A stretch of DNA of 64,000 bases from Rhabditophanes sp. KR3021 (Eukaryota > Nematoda > Chromadorea > Rhabditida > Alloionematidae): contig CAUJLY010000004.1 of assembly GCA_963281155.1 (NCBI GenBank), positions 992,001 to 1,056,000 of the forward strand. The letters are read 5' to 3'. Made by a program: the position numbers and the translations under genes. Shown here piece after piece: positions 23,447 to 35,934 of this stretch (its first letter is position 1; each line of letters opens with the position of its first letter). A model generated the notes under the pieces. The model was not told where the DNA came from and did not search any database. It was given only the letters and a program-made list of their open reading frames with translations.

Positions 23447-25041
23447 TTATTCAGGTTTGTTGAGAAGGTCGGAAGGTGTAGCGGTAGTTTCATCTTCCTT
23501 GACTAATTTGTTGTGTTGAATTAGACCAACCATTCGTTTGTGGAAGATGCACCACAACGAGAGAGTGAAGGAGACCAGGGCCGTTTGAATGAACCAGAAG
23601 ACTCTTGGGCCAAAGGCGTAGTATACCCGAGACATCAGTATAGGGCCGGCGCATTGAGCTACTGCTCCTGAAGACTGGACAATTGCGTTGTGGAAAGATT
23701 GATTTCGAGGACCAAGGATTTTGGAGAAAATGGTGTTCATGCAGATGTTTCCTAGAGGAAATGCAACACCAATGGCAAATGCATACGCTGTAAAATAAAG
23801 CCAAAAGTTGGTGGCTTTCAGATCGGAGCACCACTCGAATTTATCAACGTCACATCCAATTTTGTCACCACTGACATTAAAAGTAATATGTGAACTATTG
23901 TAAAGTGTAACATTTCTTGGTAATACTGGATAGGAATAAGTGACTACATGAAATGCAATTAATAACATTAATGAACAAATCACAGTCTTTCTAAATTGGA
24001 TACTAAAAGCGATATTTGGTTACTAACTAATGAAAGGCTTAAACTTACAATCTGCCTAAGTCGAAGAAGATGAAGAAAAAGTGAATAATCACAGATAATA
24101 CACCGAGGGATACTTGTGTTGATGAAATGACTCGTACGGTTTCAATTTTGGGCAGATCAAACATCATCATGGCGAAGAAGGAACTAATACCATCAATTGT
24201 TGTCAAAACAAACATTTGTGTGAATCTGGTAGTGTTGACAATGGCTACAGCTACTTTGTCGAAGTTGGGAATTTTGATGTAATCTTCGTGTTTTTTGGAA
24301 ACTTTGTTTGTGACACTGATGTGATTTTCTTTAAGAAGAAAGTAGGAAACAACCATCATCACAAGAGTAGTGAGGATACCGAAGTAACCGGGAAGAGTAT
24401 ACATGTTGACGGAAAGAAAGCCAATAAATTGGTAACCAGGGTATTTGATTAAAGTGAAAATTCCATTCATGGCAGGGCCAACTGTGATCCCAAGAGCCAG
24501 CGAGCCACTAATCCAAGCAACTACTCTGGATCTGTCTTCAACCGTACTAGCGGAAGTTGCATACGATTTACACAAAGATAGATTGCTGTTAGCAAGTCCC
24601 GCTAATAATCTAGACAAAATTAGAAAATACCTCTGATAAAAAGGAATAACTTCGATGAAAACATATAACAAATGCCCTAAAAACATCCCACTGAGACCTA
24701 TAAGAAGTGGAACCTTGACTTGATGAATTTTGTTTGAGTAATAGCCGAATAATGGGCCGAATATGATTCCTCCCACAGCATAACTTGCCGCTACGGTTCC
24801 GTAGAACTTCTCGTTTACATCAGATTCGAGCTATAAGGGAATATATCATTTAGGCTTTAAGACAACTTACAATTTGCAAATACGGCCAAATAGAAGAAAT
24901 GTAGGAAGAGAATTGTTGGGCTGTCAAAAAAGTGATAATCGAAACCACATAAATGGAACTCCAATCGGTTTTGACATTCTCAATAGAAGGAGAATTTGTG
25001 TTGTTATCTTCCAACAGTTCTTCTTTCTCAATGACAGTCAT
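23447..25041 (-). CDS. MFSD8/CLN7-like major facilitator transporter
   Basis: Twelve-segment MFS protein of the MFSD8 (CLN7) group, which in mammals is a lysosomal chloride channel/transporter mutated in neuronal ceroid lipofuscinosis. Exons 25041-24871, 24830-24049, 24002-23447 (introns 40 and 46 bp), 502 residues. Similarity to MFSD8 is clear along the length: SSIWPYLQ in TM1, YFLILSRLLAGLANSNLSL, then SYATSASTVEDRS, the diagnostic NMYTLPGYFGI, SKILGPRNQSFHN, and AQCAGPILMSRVYYAFGPR. The ATG at 25041 (MTVIEKEELLE, acidic cytosolic tail) follows a cttttag acceptor-like site at 25058-25059. Lysosomal location is inferred from the family. Confidence 0.85.
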
Positions 25042-26550
25042 CTTGGACTGAATATCTCTAAAAGGCAAATATGAGTTTAATGAAATGAATTTGACTGATG
25101 ACAAACTTTTTTATACATTAAAAAATACGAGACAAACAAGATTAAGAGTTAAAATATAATCGTGTGCAGAGAGGGACTAAGCTGATGATTCAGTCCCCAA
25201 CATGAGATGGCTTTTTGTTAGTATTGAAATAATTTATACGTATATTTTTTAGTGAGTTGGGTCAATTGATTGAGGAGAGGGATGTATGGGACAATTTATA
25301 AAATGAAACAAATGAAAAGACTGTTTAGTATAAGTCGGTCGAGTTAAGTGTAAAATTTAAAGGTGCCTAGATGCAATTAATGTTTGAATAAGTATCATAA
25401 GTATCTGTAATGGTGTACTTATATCCGCTTTTTTATGAAATATGTCGAAATAGAGTGAAGAAAATTGTTTAATATTATTTAATATTGTTTATTTTATGCT
25501 ATTTGTTTTAAAAGTGTAAATCATGATGGTGTTCTTTACGAAAAATCAGTCCATAGTTGTTATTAATCAACGAAATAAATGTGCTAAATTAGAAAAGATA
25601 TAGAATTCATCAATATCTTGGTGTGAGAAGGTAGAGGGAAGATTTCAGCTATATTATGTATGTACAATAAAATAGAGTAAAAGATTTGTCCCTGACGTTA
25701 GCTGGTAAGAATAGATGCTTTTTGGCTTTGTCCTTTTTGTATAATATCGGTATGTGTCGTTTGGAGGATTTGTAAATGCATCATGATGCTGACATATTTA
25801 ATTTATTTTTGATAAGTGTGAAAGTGCTGCGTGATGTTATTTGTTGTTAACTTAAGACAAGCATCTATTCATTATCATTATAAACATTTGAACATTCTAT
25901 TTTGCATAATAATAAATGATTTGATGAAAATACATTTGCTGATCTTCACCAGACTTAGCAAATATATCAACAATAACAACAACATTAACCATCTTTGAAG
26001 ATTTAATATTTCAAATTCCTTTAATTATTTACATTAAAATGTGTTAAAAACATGCACACATGTTTATGCACAAGTTTTTAAGCTTTTTACAAGTGGGTGT
26101 CGTTGGCATGGTAAAATAATTTTAACATAAAAACAAATATGAATAATACCAATATTTTACAATAAAATTTTCCCTCCAAAATCAATTTTTCTTCCCATTA
26201 GACAGCTGCTAAATTATGACAATCATACATACACCCAACTCTGCATACTTCCTATTCGTCATACTCGGACTTTGATCACTACCACACCGCTATTTCATTA
26301 TTATCTTTTTTGCCCGAGAGAAGTACCTTTTTTGTACCTACTTACAACTTAGATACGTCGTTTCTTATAAAGAAAGACGTTTTTCATGCACCGTTGTACC
26401 AAAGTTTTGAACAGCTCATCGTTTAGCCTTTAGTTTTCATTATTTAGTCCATTTATCGTGCCTTAGTTGGGATTCTTTTAATTTAAGCTAAATTGATTAG
26501 TCTTAACTTTTACATTTTTTTTTCTTTTAGATTACCAATAACTTAAGGTC
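25042..26550. other. Divergent promoter region, MFSD8-like / PARP
   Basis: 1.5 kb between two outward-facing genes. AT-rich, no coding sequence recognised. A T-rich tract ending in AG (26529-26530) precedes the PARP start by 20 bases and may be a 3' splice site in the leader. Confidence 0.45.
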
Positions 26551-28849
26551 ATGAGAATTACTCGCTCTCAGGCTAATGGAGGAAGTCAGGGTGATAAAAA
26601 GGATGAAGATCCGCCGAAGAAAGCTCCCGTTGGTAAAGGAATGAAGCGGGCCACTGCTTCTAAGAAAGCCAAAGCTGCTGTTGGTAGGAAGGATGACAGT
26701 CCATCTCCCATGCAGGTTGACGGGGAATCGGTAAAAGAAATTGCCGTCAAGAGAGTTAAAAATGGAAAGAGTGCTGTGGGGAAGAAAGTTGTTACTGCCC
26801 GTTCTCCAAGTCCTGTTGATATGAACGTGAAGTGTGAAGTTAGCAAATCGGACTCAAAGACAGATCACGGTGTGACTAAATCTCGGTCAGTTTCGCCCGT
26901 TGCTCCAACCACTCGGGGTAGAAGGCCAACAAGATCTGCAAAGGGAGTGAATGCCGTCAAGAAGGAGAAGTCGGAATCTCCGCCTCCAAAGGATGACTCC
27001 CCTGCTCCTAATGCTAGAGCTACGAGAGGCGCAGCAAAGAAGGGGAGTGTGAAGAAGGAAGCGTCACCTGCTCCTGGACCAAGCACAATTGCCGCCAAAT
27101 CCCCACCTCCAAAAGATGATTCTCCCGCGCCAAAAGCTAAAAGAGGTGCGGCTAAGAAAGGTGCACCTAAGAAAGATACTGCTCCTGGTCCAAGCACTGC
27201 TAAAGGAAAAAGGAAGGTTGATGACTCAAAAGACTCCACACCAAATGTTATGGACCAAAGCCTTGTCACCAAAAAAGCCAAGATAGAGGAGAAAGTTAAG
27301 GATGTCGTGGTGAAAGATTCGAAGAAACGCATGTTTGAACTAACTTTAAATTGTAATCATCTCCTTTTTAGGTCGTTATGCCGTGGACCCTTTCTTCAGG
27401 TCACATCAAACAGGGTGGCACGTTTACGAAGAAGATGGCTATGGAGCTTACAGTGTGATGTTGAACCAAACTTGCATTGGCAAGAACAACAACAAGTTCT
27501 TCTTGCTTCAACTCCTTGAAAGAGACAACAAGCAAGGTTATGTCTTTATGTCTCGTTGGGGCAGAGTTGGTGTTGAAGGTCAGCAAACCCACCATCCTTG
27601 CATCTACTCTTCTGTTGATGGAGCCAAGACTGAATTTGCCAGGAAATTCAAGGACAAGTCGGGGAATGTTTGGAATTCTACACGCCAATACGTACATGTG
27701 GATAAAAAGTATGACTACATCGACATGGGTGGTGATGAGGAGCCTGAGGAGAAAGAAGACACCAAGTCTGAAGACAGTGTGGAAGATGTAAAATGCACGT
27801 TAGATGAACGCGTCGCCAGGGTAATGGAAATCATCTGCAACACCACGAACATGGAAAAAACCCTTGTAAGTTTGCATTTCGATGTGAAAAAGATGCCGAT
27901 CGGGAAGATTTCCAAGAATCAAATCAGTATTGGGTATCAGTGTTTGAAAGACATTGAGGCAATTATCCTTTCGAAGAACACATCTAGTTTGGAGGCAGCC
28001 GTCAACAAATACTACACGATGATCCCTCATGCTTTTGGAATGAGAGTTCCCAAGATGATTGCGACTGTCTCGGATTTAAAGGAAGAGATTGACCTTTTGG
28101 ATGCGCTTTTCGACATTGAAGCCAGTATGGTGAACATCAAAGAAGCTAAGGAGCACAAAAAGGAAGTTGCTGCTATTCACAGACATGACGATTACTACAA
28201 TCGCATGAAATGCGAGTTATCTCCTCTCGATGCTAAGGATAAGACTAGAAAAATGCTTGAAAAGGCTCTTCAAGGTACTCATTGTCCAACTCATTATGGA
28301 TACAAGACCAAGGTGATGAATGTCTATGAACTCAAGAGGAATGGGGAAGATGAAAAGTACATGGACAAGATTGGGAACAAGAAACTCTTGTGGCACGGCT
28401 CAAGAGTCACCAATTGGTATGGGATTTTGTCTCAAGGTCTTCGGATTGCTCCCCCAGAAGCTCCTGTCACTGGTTACATGTTCGACAAAGGCATCTACAT
28501 GGCTGATTGCGCCTCCAAATCCATCAACTACTGCTTCCCTCAAAAAGGACAAACTGGATTCATTGGACTTGTTGAAGCTGCTTTGGGTAATCCTATGCTT
28601 TGCCAAAATGCTTGTAGTAACGCTCGCTCAAAACTCAAAGCTGACCAGCAATCTACAAAAGGATGCGGTCGTTCCATTCCAAAGACAGAAATCAAACTTA
28701 AGAATGGGGTCGTTTTCCATGACGGCCCAATCATCGATGACCCTTCCATTGATGGGACCTCTTACTGTCAACTTGCTTACAACGAGTTCATTGTCTATGA
28801 TGTTGACCAAATCAAACTCAAATACCTCTTGGAGCTTGAATATGATTAA
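26551..28849 (+). CDS. PARP2-like poly(ADP-ribose) polymerase
   Basis: Nuclear DNA-damage ADP-ribosyltransferase with PARP2 architecture: a basic N-terminus without zinc fingers (residues 1-260), WGR domain (about 262-365), helical regulatory domain (about 400-510) and catalytic domain to residue 751. The H-Y-E triad is visible: His601 in LLWHGSR, Tyr635 in KGIYMAD, Glu731 in NEFIVY. The N-terminus is rich in Lys/Ser/Pro and contains two near-identical blocks starting SPPPKDDSPAP at about residues 143 and 184. Exons 26551-27328 and 27372-28849. To keep GRYAVDP-like WGR sequence in frame, the only good join uses a GC donor (gcatgt) with a tttttag acceptor, giving a 43 bp GC-AG intron. No GT donor fits. 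Confidence 0.93.
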
Positions 28850-30275
28850 TTTTAATTTTATCCATGTATCTATATTTAATTGATATTCTATTTTACTAAT
28901 CATTACTCAAAAATATTCTGTATAGTTTTATTTATGCTATATTTTTTTAAATTCAATAAATGCTTGTAATCAAATAATGTGTACTTCTCTTTTAACTGAT
29001 TGATAAAATCTTTAGCATTTTATTATACGAATGAACTTTTTTGATTGCTATTAGTTGTCCAGCATCTACACCAATTTAATCAGTTTAAATAAAGCCATTA
29101 TTATCAACTTTCATAATACAAATATTCTATTAATGCTTTCCAGCAAAACGGTTTTACCATACACTCAGCAACTTTATTACATACAATCAAAAGAGTTTAC
29201 TTTAAATTGGAGATATTACTAATGACTTGCAAAAAGCGGGGTAAACCATAATATTCACTGTGCCATACATTGATATTGTAATATAATTGCACGTGGTTCC
29301 TTTACAACGTTCTATAGAGTTGATTGTAAATCAATGATACTTCTTTTTAAATATTTTCGAAACTCCTTTAAATTGTACAACTCTAATGATTGAAGGAATT
29401 ATGTTATTTAGCAGTATTATCAAAGTGTATATATTTGCTACATATTTTAGTGTACCAAAGCATACTGAAGATTAATTGAAAATATTCTCCTTATATCCAA
29501 CTTCTAATATCTGATGTGTCAATTCTTCGAATACAAATCCATCGAAATACAGGATCTTGTGTGTTTGCAACCAAAATATTTAAATTACAGTGATGGGATA
29601 TCAATCCATCATGAACAACCTGTCAGGTGTCGTTGAAATAAAATACCATTTATGAAATCAAGAAAACAGTCGGACCAACAAATGCTTTTACTAATTTCTA
29701 TGGCGGACTAATTGCTTTATGTACGGCATGTTAATAAGAATATGGGACCGAGCTCACGTGTCGAATTTATTTCAGTCATTGAAATTGATGGTGATGTCGA
29801 TATCAAAAGATTGTGGCATTCCGTAATTATGCTTGTGATGAAGATGCCAAAAAAGTTAAGGAGTTGGATAAAACTCAATGTGATCAAGTCAATCCAACAG
29901 ATGTGATTCCTTTAGTTACCAATGCATCAAATTTCCAGAAAAGTAAATTATTGATGAGAAAGGGAAGATCTTTTTCAAACAGAGAAAGTTGGTTTAGGCA
30001 CAAAGAAAAGTCCCTTTCTTGAAGATACAGCAAGCCCAAAAAGCAACTAATTTTAGATTGAACACGTGTACTTGTCCTTTAATAATATGTATAGACCTCT
30101 AAATAACTTTGTATTATGTTATTAATTTGGATTCATATAATATAAATGTTATTATTTGATAATTTTATCAAAGCAAATTGTGTCGATGTTTATTCCATTA
30201 AATAATATTTATATTAGATACTTCCCTTTCGACTGATGATTATTCACTTTTGTAAACAAATTTAATTAATGTTTG
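28850..30275. other. Intergenic between PARP and kynureninase 3' ends
   Basis: About 1.4 kb between convergent genes. AT-rich; contains a protein-like + strand stretch at about 29712-30022 that needs a frame change (VEFISVIEIDGDVDIKR followed out of frame by FRNYACDEDAKKVKEL), entered separately as a relic. Confidence 0.45.
29712..30022 (+). pseudogene. Frame-broken coding relic, unknown family
   Basis: Two overlapping + strand frames (29712-29906 and 29813-30022) look like one protein with a frameshift near 29813. No start context, splice signals or family recognised. Confidence 0.3.
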
Positions 30276-32794
30276 TTAGCAATTAAATTTCAAATCCTTT
30301 TCAACTGTCTTGACTGAAACAATCAAAACTTGTACAAATCTAACAACATCTTCGAAATTATTATAAAAGTGAACAGGAGTTGCTCTAATGACATTTGGGT
30401 ATCTCTTGTCAACAGCAACACCTCTTTTAACCAATTCCGCATAAACAGACCCAATATCAATATTGAATTTCAGACTTAGTTGACAACCTCTTTCGAAAGG
30501 ATTGGGAGGTGTAATAACTTGACACATAACCTTCTCAACTGCTCTATGTTCAGAGTCTTTGTCAAAGTAATAATTGATCAACTTTTCGAAGTAACCAGTC
30601 AAGTAGATTGAACGTTGCCTCAACTTGAGCATGTTAGTTTTTTCATAAGTTTGCAGGAAACCTTTTACTCCTACAACAAGCATGAATGGTGGATTTGAAA
30701 TTCTGTACCCATTAGCTCCATCATCCAAATCCAATTTGTTGTCCATGACGAATCTAGTTGACATTCGATGAGACCACCATCCGGTCATTCTAATTCTTTT
30801 GTCAGTTGCATGTTTTTCATGCACGAATAAGCCTGCCAAACCTTAAAAGCATTAGAGTGTTAATTAATACTAATGTATTGAATGTTTTCTATATTTTTAA
30901 TAATTACGCTAAATTATGTATATTGTATCACAACAACATCGAACTCTCATTTGGATTCTTATTACACTAATATGGAAGACATAAAGAGAAAGAAAGTCGA
31001 TGCTGCGATTGAGTGAAAAGGCCAGTCAATCTAGTTTGGAGCCAACGCCAAAGAAGGTATGTTCAGTAAGATATATTATTATTGATATTTTCTTTCAGAA
31101 CAAGATCAGACAGATGCTAATATCGCTCTTGTGATTGGACATCATGGTAAACTGATGAATGTCGTAAGTTAAAAGATCTTATGTAATATACATAATATTT
31201 CTTTAGATGACCTGAAGAATGTTCAAGTAGTGATGATGATAGTCGTGGGAATCCTAATGAACCTGGGGTTCCAGCTGTGTAAACCAGCTGCATGACAACT
31301 ATGCAGGTAAAACTATAAGGTTTAGCAATAGAATGACTGATTGTATGGTTGATTACAACAGAGCTTTTAAATTGAAGTTTTTGTTTGGTAAGAAGCAAAA
31401 GGCTATGCACACAATTTTCCGTAATGACAAGGAAATAATGTTTTCAAAAGGACTTACGCCCCAAGAAACGTGCTGAGAATGTCGAGGTAATTCTAATAGA
31501 CTACTTTAGTGATGTTGCAACGAATAGTGACTAAGGAAATCCGTTTTATGAAATTGTATCTCTAATGCTCCCAGAGAGGAATGATGAAGTTGTTACGTTG
31601 CTATTTGAAGGCATTTTAGATTCTGGTGATCGTTCGCTTTTAAGCCTAAATATTGAATTTGAAGAGAACACTATTTAATAAGTTTTTGGCTAGAAAAGTC
31701 TTTGATCAAAAAATATTTAACCCCCTATTTGAATTTTTTGTCTTTTATAGTTGTTTGATTTTCTATTTATGATAAACTTTTTTAATTTCCGATTCATAGC
31801 AAAATGTTTAAAATTTGGTTCCACAAATTACCTAAAATAAAAAAATTAGCAATGATAATTTAAAAAAACAACAACCTCCAGCTCCAGTACTTCCATACTT
31901 GTAAGAGCAAAAAACAGCAAAATCAACATCCCATTCATGTAACTTCAGAGGGACATTTGCAAAAGCATGAGCTAAATCCCAACCAACAACACATCCCTTA
32001 GCTTTTCCTACTTTAGTAATAGTTGGAATGTCAAACAACTGTCCTGTATAATATTGAATTCCGGAAAATAAAACTAAACTGATGGATTCGCCCTGTTCTT
32101 CTATTACTTTTAAAATATCCTCTAGTCTGAGAGTGTCTTCACCTTCGCGTGGTTCCAAACAGATCATAATGTCTTCTGGGTTCATGCCCTTTAATTGGAT
32201 CTGACTTTGAACAGCGTAATGGTCGGAGGGAAAGGCTCTTGACTCCATAAGGATCTTGTTTCTTGTTGCAGTTGGTTTCCAGAAAGCTGTTAACATGCAG
32301 TGCAAGTTGATTGTTAGTCCATTCATCATACCAACCTCGGAAGGCAAGGCTCCAATGATGTCGGCAATTCCATCAAAAAGCGACTCGTCTCCAAGAGCCC
32401 ATGGAATTTCGCCTTCCAAATGGCCAAATACACCCCTAAAATTAGTACATTAATTGGCGATTAAATACTAAACAAACATTTCCGCCCATTTTTTAAATTG
32501 CTGGTCCATAATCGGTTTTGTAGCCTTGGGCATCAATCCTAATGAATTACCACACATGTAAATAGACTCTTCCTCGCCCTCAACTAGTAAATGTTCAGCA
32601 TTTGGCAATGTTTTCATCAAAGGAACATGAAATTCGTCTCTTAAACTTTTCAATTCAGGAATGGAGTCCAAGTGTCGAGCAAATTCGACGGTGTTAATAT
32701 CACCAGTAGGTCCAAAAGCAGTTAATTCCTTCAAAAGAAAAGCTTGGTAGTCGCCATCGATTGTAGGAAAATCAGTCGTAGTGGTTGTAGTCAT
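30276..32794 (-). CDS. KYNU: Kynureninase
   Basis: PLP enzyme cleaving kynurenine and 3-hydroxykynurenine to (3-hydroxy)anthranilate plus alanine in tryptophan breakdown; cytosolic. Exons 32794-32478, 32435-31876, 30841-30276 give 480 residues (human 465). The PLP lysine is Lys285 in [12 protein letters not shown]. Other family motifs: [72 protein letters not shown] and ERGCQLSL. Intron 1 is 42 bp. Intron 2 is 1034 bp, interrupts the region just after the PLP lysine, and contains a + strand gene relic. The N-terminal MTTTTTT run is unusual. Confidence 0.95.
30972..31678 (+). pseudogene. Antisense gene relic in kynureninase intron 2
   Basis: Within the 1034 bp intron the opposite strand starts with [14 protein letters not shown] and then a stop. 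It continues with protein-like pieces in changing frames: [36 protein letters not shown], and [20 protein letters not shown] ending at a TAA at 31676-31678. Splice-like pairs (gtatgt..tttcag near 31058-31099; gtaagt..tttag near 31164-31206) are present, so it was, or is, an intron-containing gene. In-frame stops remain even with those introns removed. Family not recognised. Confidence 0.4.
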
Positions 32795-33543
32795 GTCGTG
32801 TTGAATTATAATAAGTGCACACTATGTTATTTTGTGTTAGAATGAAATGGAGATTGAGATAGTTTAACTTATATGTGACCATTTCCAATCGTTTACAAAT
32901 AGGAGGGAAGATGGGAGATGTTTGATAACACAATTTTCCTTGATCAAGAACGAAAGTTTTTTTTAACGAAGGTCATACATGACACTTAATTAATTATATT
33001 CGATACTTAATTATCCAGTTACTTGAACTGTAAACTATCAAAGATTTGATCTCAAAAGCAACTAATCTATCATATGAACTTCATGTGAAAGATAAAGAAT
33101 TTTGTCCATGATATTTAAATCTAAATATTTATCCCCCAAAGGTCGATATAATATTATAAACAAAATCAAAACATCCCCTAATAATTACAAAAAAGACAGA
33201 AAGCTTATCATGCATAGACGACAATTAGTCTTATAGTCCAATGATCCGCCTAATTAGATCTAAAAATACTAATAGAATCTAAATAGAAATTATCTCTTAG
33301 TTTAGTACCTTAAGACAAACACAGACTACCCCTTGATTAGAAGCTGATCATTTTTTGGTATATAATGGGAAAAGACGTCATCAATACACCTTTCCCATAC
33401 ATCTATCTATATGAAAACTATAATTGACTATCCGAAAATTTGATTATTAATATATAATCTTGTTAACATCAAGAACAGCCACAGAAAAGACAAGTCACAG
33501 CTACTTAACATTCAAACATTTTAGGCTTTTAAAGACACCAAAA
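32795..33543. other. Divergent upstream region, kynureninase / TRIC
   Basis: About 750 bp between outward-facing genes; AT-rich, no coding sequence. An attttag site at 33533-33534 lies ten bases before the TRIC ATG. Confidence 0.45.
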
Positions 33544-34530
33544 ATGTTTTCAGATTTCCTTGATAAACAAACACTGACTTCTGTTTCCTCGACTTTGCAA
33601 AATGTTACCTTCTACCCTTACTTTGACGTTGTCTCTTATACTCTGGCAGCTTTAGCAGTCAGACAAGAACTCGGAGCCGAAACTTTAAAATTCTCAAGAA
33701 AACACCCTTTATCCTGTTGGTTATCTACGATGGTTGTGGCTTTTGCTGGAGGCTTCGTGTCCAACTTTTTACTTGGAAATGCTATTATCAGTCCATTCCT
33801 CAATAATAGAGAAGTCTTGGTTGCTACATTTGTTTGGTATTTGGTTTTTTATACGCCATTTGATTTGTTTTACAAGGTAGTTACTTTTACGCCCCTCAAA
33901 TTGGTGCTAGTTGTTGCAAAGGAGATACAGCGGACTAAGAAAGTTTATACAGGAGTGGTTCAGGCTCAAGCATTGTTTCCAGATGCTTATTTGGTCCAGA
34001 TGTTGATTGGAACTTCCAAGGGAGCTGGAGCTGGCATAATTAAGGTTTTTGAAAGATTGATTAGGGGAACATGGGCACCACATTCTCACGAAGGACTAAA
34101 TCCTTCTTTTTTGACAAAGGCCTGTTTGATGTCTGCTTTGATTTTCACTTTCCAAAGAAATGGGATCTTTTATGATTACGCAGATTTCAATTTGATTTAC
34201 TTGGTAAGTTAAGAACCTCACAGGTTGTTTTAATATTGTTTCAGTGTATCGCTGTCTTTTTGGTCCAACACAAAGCACGGACAGTCTTATTCGGTGCAAA
34301 CGACACCTTCCTACCTATTGAAAACAAAGTTTGCCAACTGTTCATTGGAGAATATATGGATAAGATAGAGGAAGGGTAAGTCTACTTTGTTTCTATTAAC
34401 TTATGCATTCAGGCCTAATAATAGTTTTCTCATCAATGAAGATTACACAAAGAAATTAGATTTGAACAATAATATCCTCCCCGAACCTGTCAAAGGAAAC
34501 AAAAAAAAGAATAAGGCTAAAAAAGATTGA
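33544..34530 (+). CDS. TRIC-type trimeric intracellular cation channel (TMEM38)
   Basis: ER/SR potassium channel that balances charge during Ca2+ release. Exons 33544-34203, 34245-34375, 34413-34530 (introns 41 and 37 bp, the latter the shortest in the window), 302 residues, the usual TRIC length. Motifs seen: ALAVRQELGAE, SRKHPLSCWLSTMVVAFAGG, the WYLVFYTPFDLFYK pore-helix region, KEIQRTKKVYTGV (the phosphoinositide-binding KExxRxxK motif), GTSKGAGAGI. The C-terminus is strongly basic (KKKNKAKKD), as in other TRICs and consistent with ER retention. Several invertebrates have one or two TRICs; I cannot separate A from B type. Confidence 0.93.
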
Positions 34531-35934
34531 GAATAGTCTGCCTGAAACCATTTGTTGTAAGATGTTTACAAATTGTATACAAATAAATGCCATTGCAATC
34601 TACATATGTTGTTTAATCTAATTTTTGTACTGTATTTCCTTGATTTTAAAAGAACTCGTCGACTAGATACGACTATTGGAAAATAGTCTACATAAGTAAT
34701 AAGAAGTTTGACAACAAAAAAGCTCTTTGAACTTATTAAAGTTTAAAGAATGGAATAGTTTTAAAACTTTCTGTAAATCAAAATGTTCATTCGTTAAAAC
34801 TTTCATTAGATGGATTGACGTAATAAAATTGCGTGTCATAATACTTAAGCTGTTAGGATATCAGATTGTAGTAATTTATTTAGCTTCATATATATTTATT
34901 CATTCATTATTTAATTCATCCAGTCGTAATTCATTACTTTTCAGGCATGTAATTTGGCTTTCAGCGTATAATTAGGCAATAATGTTATTAAAATTAATGT
35001 CTTTTGCAGCTTTAGGTAAAATTTAGTTTAAACAGCCTTTAATTATTCATCTGAATAGTTGGCACTTACTAATTGCAAGTTATTAGAGTGTTTACGTATT
35101 ACTTATTTGCATATTTTGTCTGATTGATATTATTTATAACTTGGCATGGAAATATATTTTCAGAATACAACATTCTTCGAAGTCTATATCCCTACCATTT
35201 TTAATATATTAGAATTTTAGTATCTATTAGATTCAATGGGACCTATCAAATAAGTCTAACTTCGTCTAAAATACATTAATTAAATCTATTTGCAAAAGTC
35301 GCCATACCACGCATTCGCTATTTGAGTCTACGATTAGGAACGTAATAATGTGCCGCCACACGATCTGTTTATACATTAGTGTCCACCATGTTTGCACTAT
35401 ATGGTCGCCAACTTTACTTATACTATACATCCCTTACTTTGTGGCAGAGAACGCATTTGTGTTTGGAAACGCGCTTCCTATTAGTAAACAAAAAGGGGAC
35501 ACACATACACCACTAACTTCGATTGATTTTGTATTTGTAAATTATTGTATTTTATTTGGCCAAATTTGTAGCTTTGCCATGCTGCTCTAGCCTACAAATT
35601 ATTACTTTTCTCAAATTATACGTATTCCCAACACCTTCTAGTCATACATACCTACTCTTTTTTGACATTTTATTTTATTTTAATATACATTTGATATATT
35701 AAGTATTATTCATTATTATTATTTGATATTCACTTTCCATCTAAAGCTGTTGCTATGACCACCACAAAACTTCATTCTCGACGCTATCTATCATCAAAAG
35801 ATATTATTTATTATTTCTATATTACCTTTCTATAGTATTACAAAAAACATTAGATGCAAAACATACATAAAATTCAATGTACCGATATCCTTTACTTACA
35901 GATAAGCTTTTGCCTCACCAACAAGGAGTATAGA
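34531..35934. other. Intergenic, TRIC to RBM15
   Basis: About 1.4 kb, AT-rich. Two short + strand ORFs (34727-34975, 35348-35590) show no domain or convincing composition. The last part is the leader of the RBM15-like gene, with a ttacag acceptor-like site at 35900-35901. Confidence 0.45.

Noticed and set aside
26865..27332. 155-residue minus-strand ORF rich in Gly/Ser/Phe
   Set aside because: Shadow of the low-complexity PARP N-terminus; no independent features.
35348..35590. 80-residue hydrophobic ORF upstream of RBM15
   Set aside because: No domain, no splice context and unlikely composition; probably chance.
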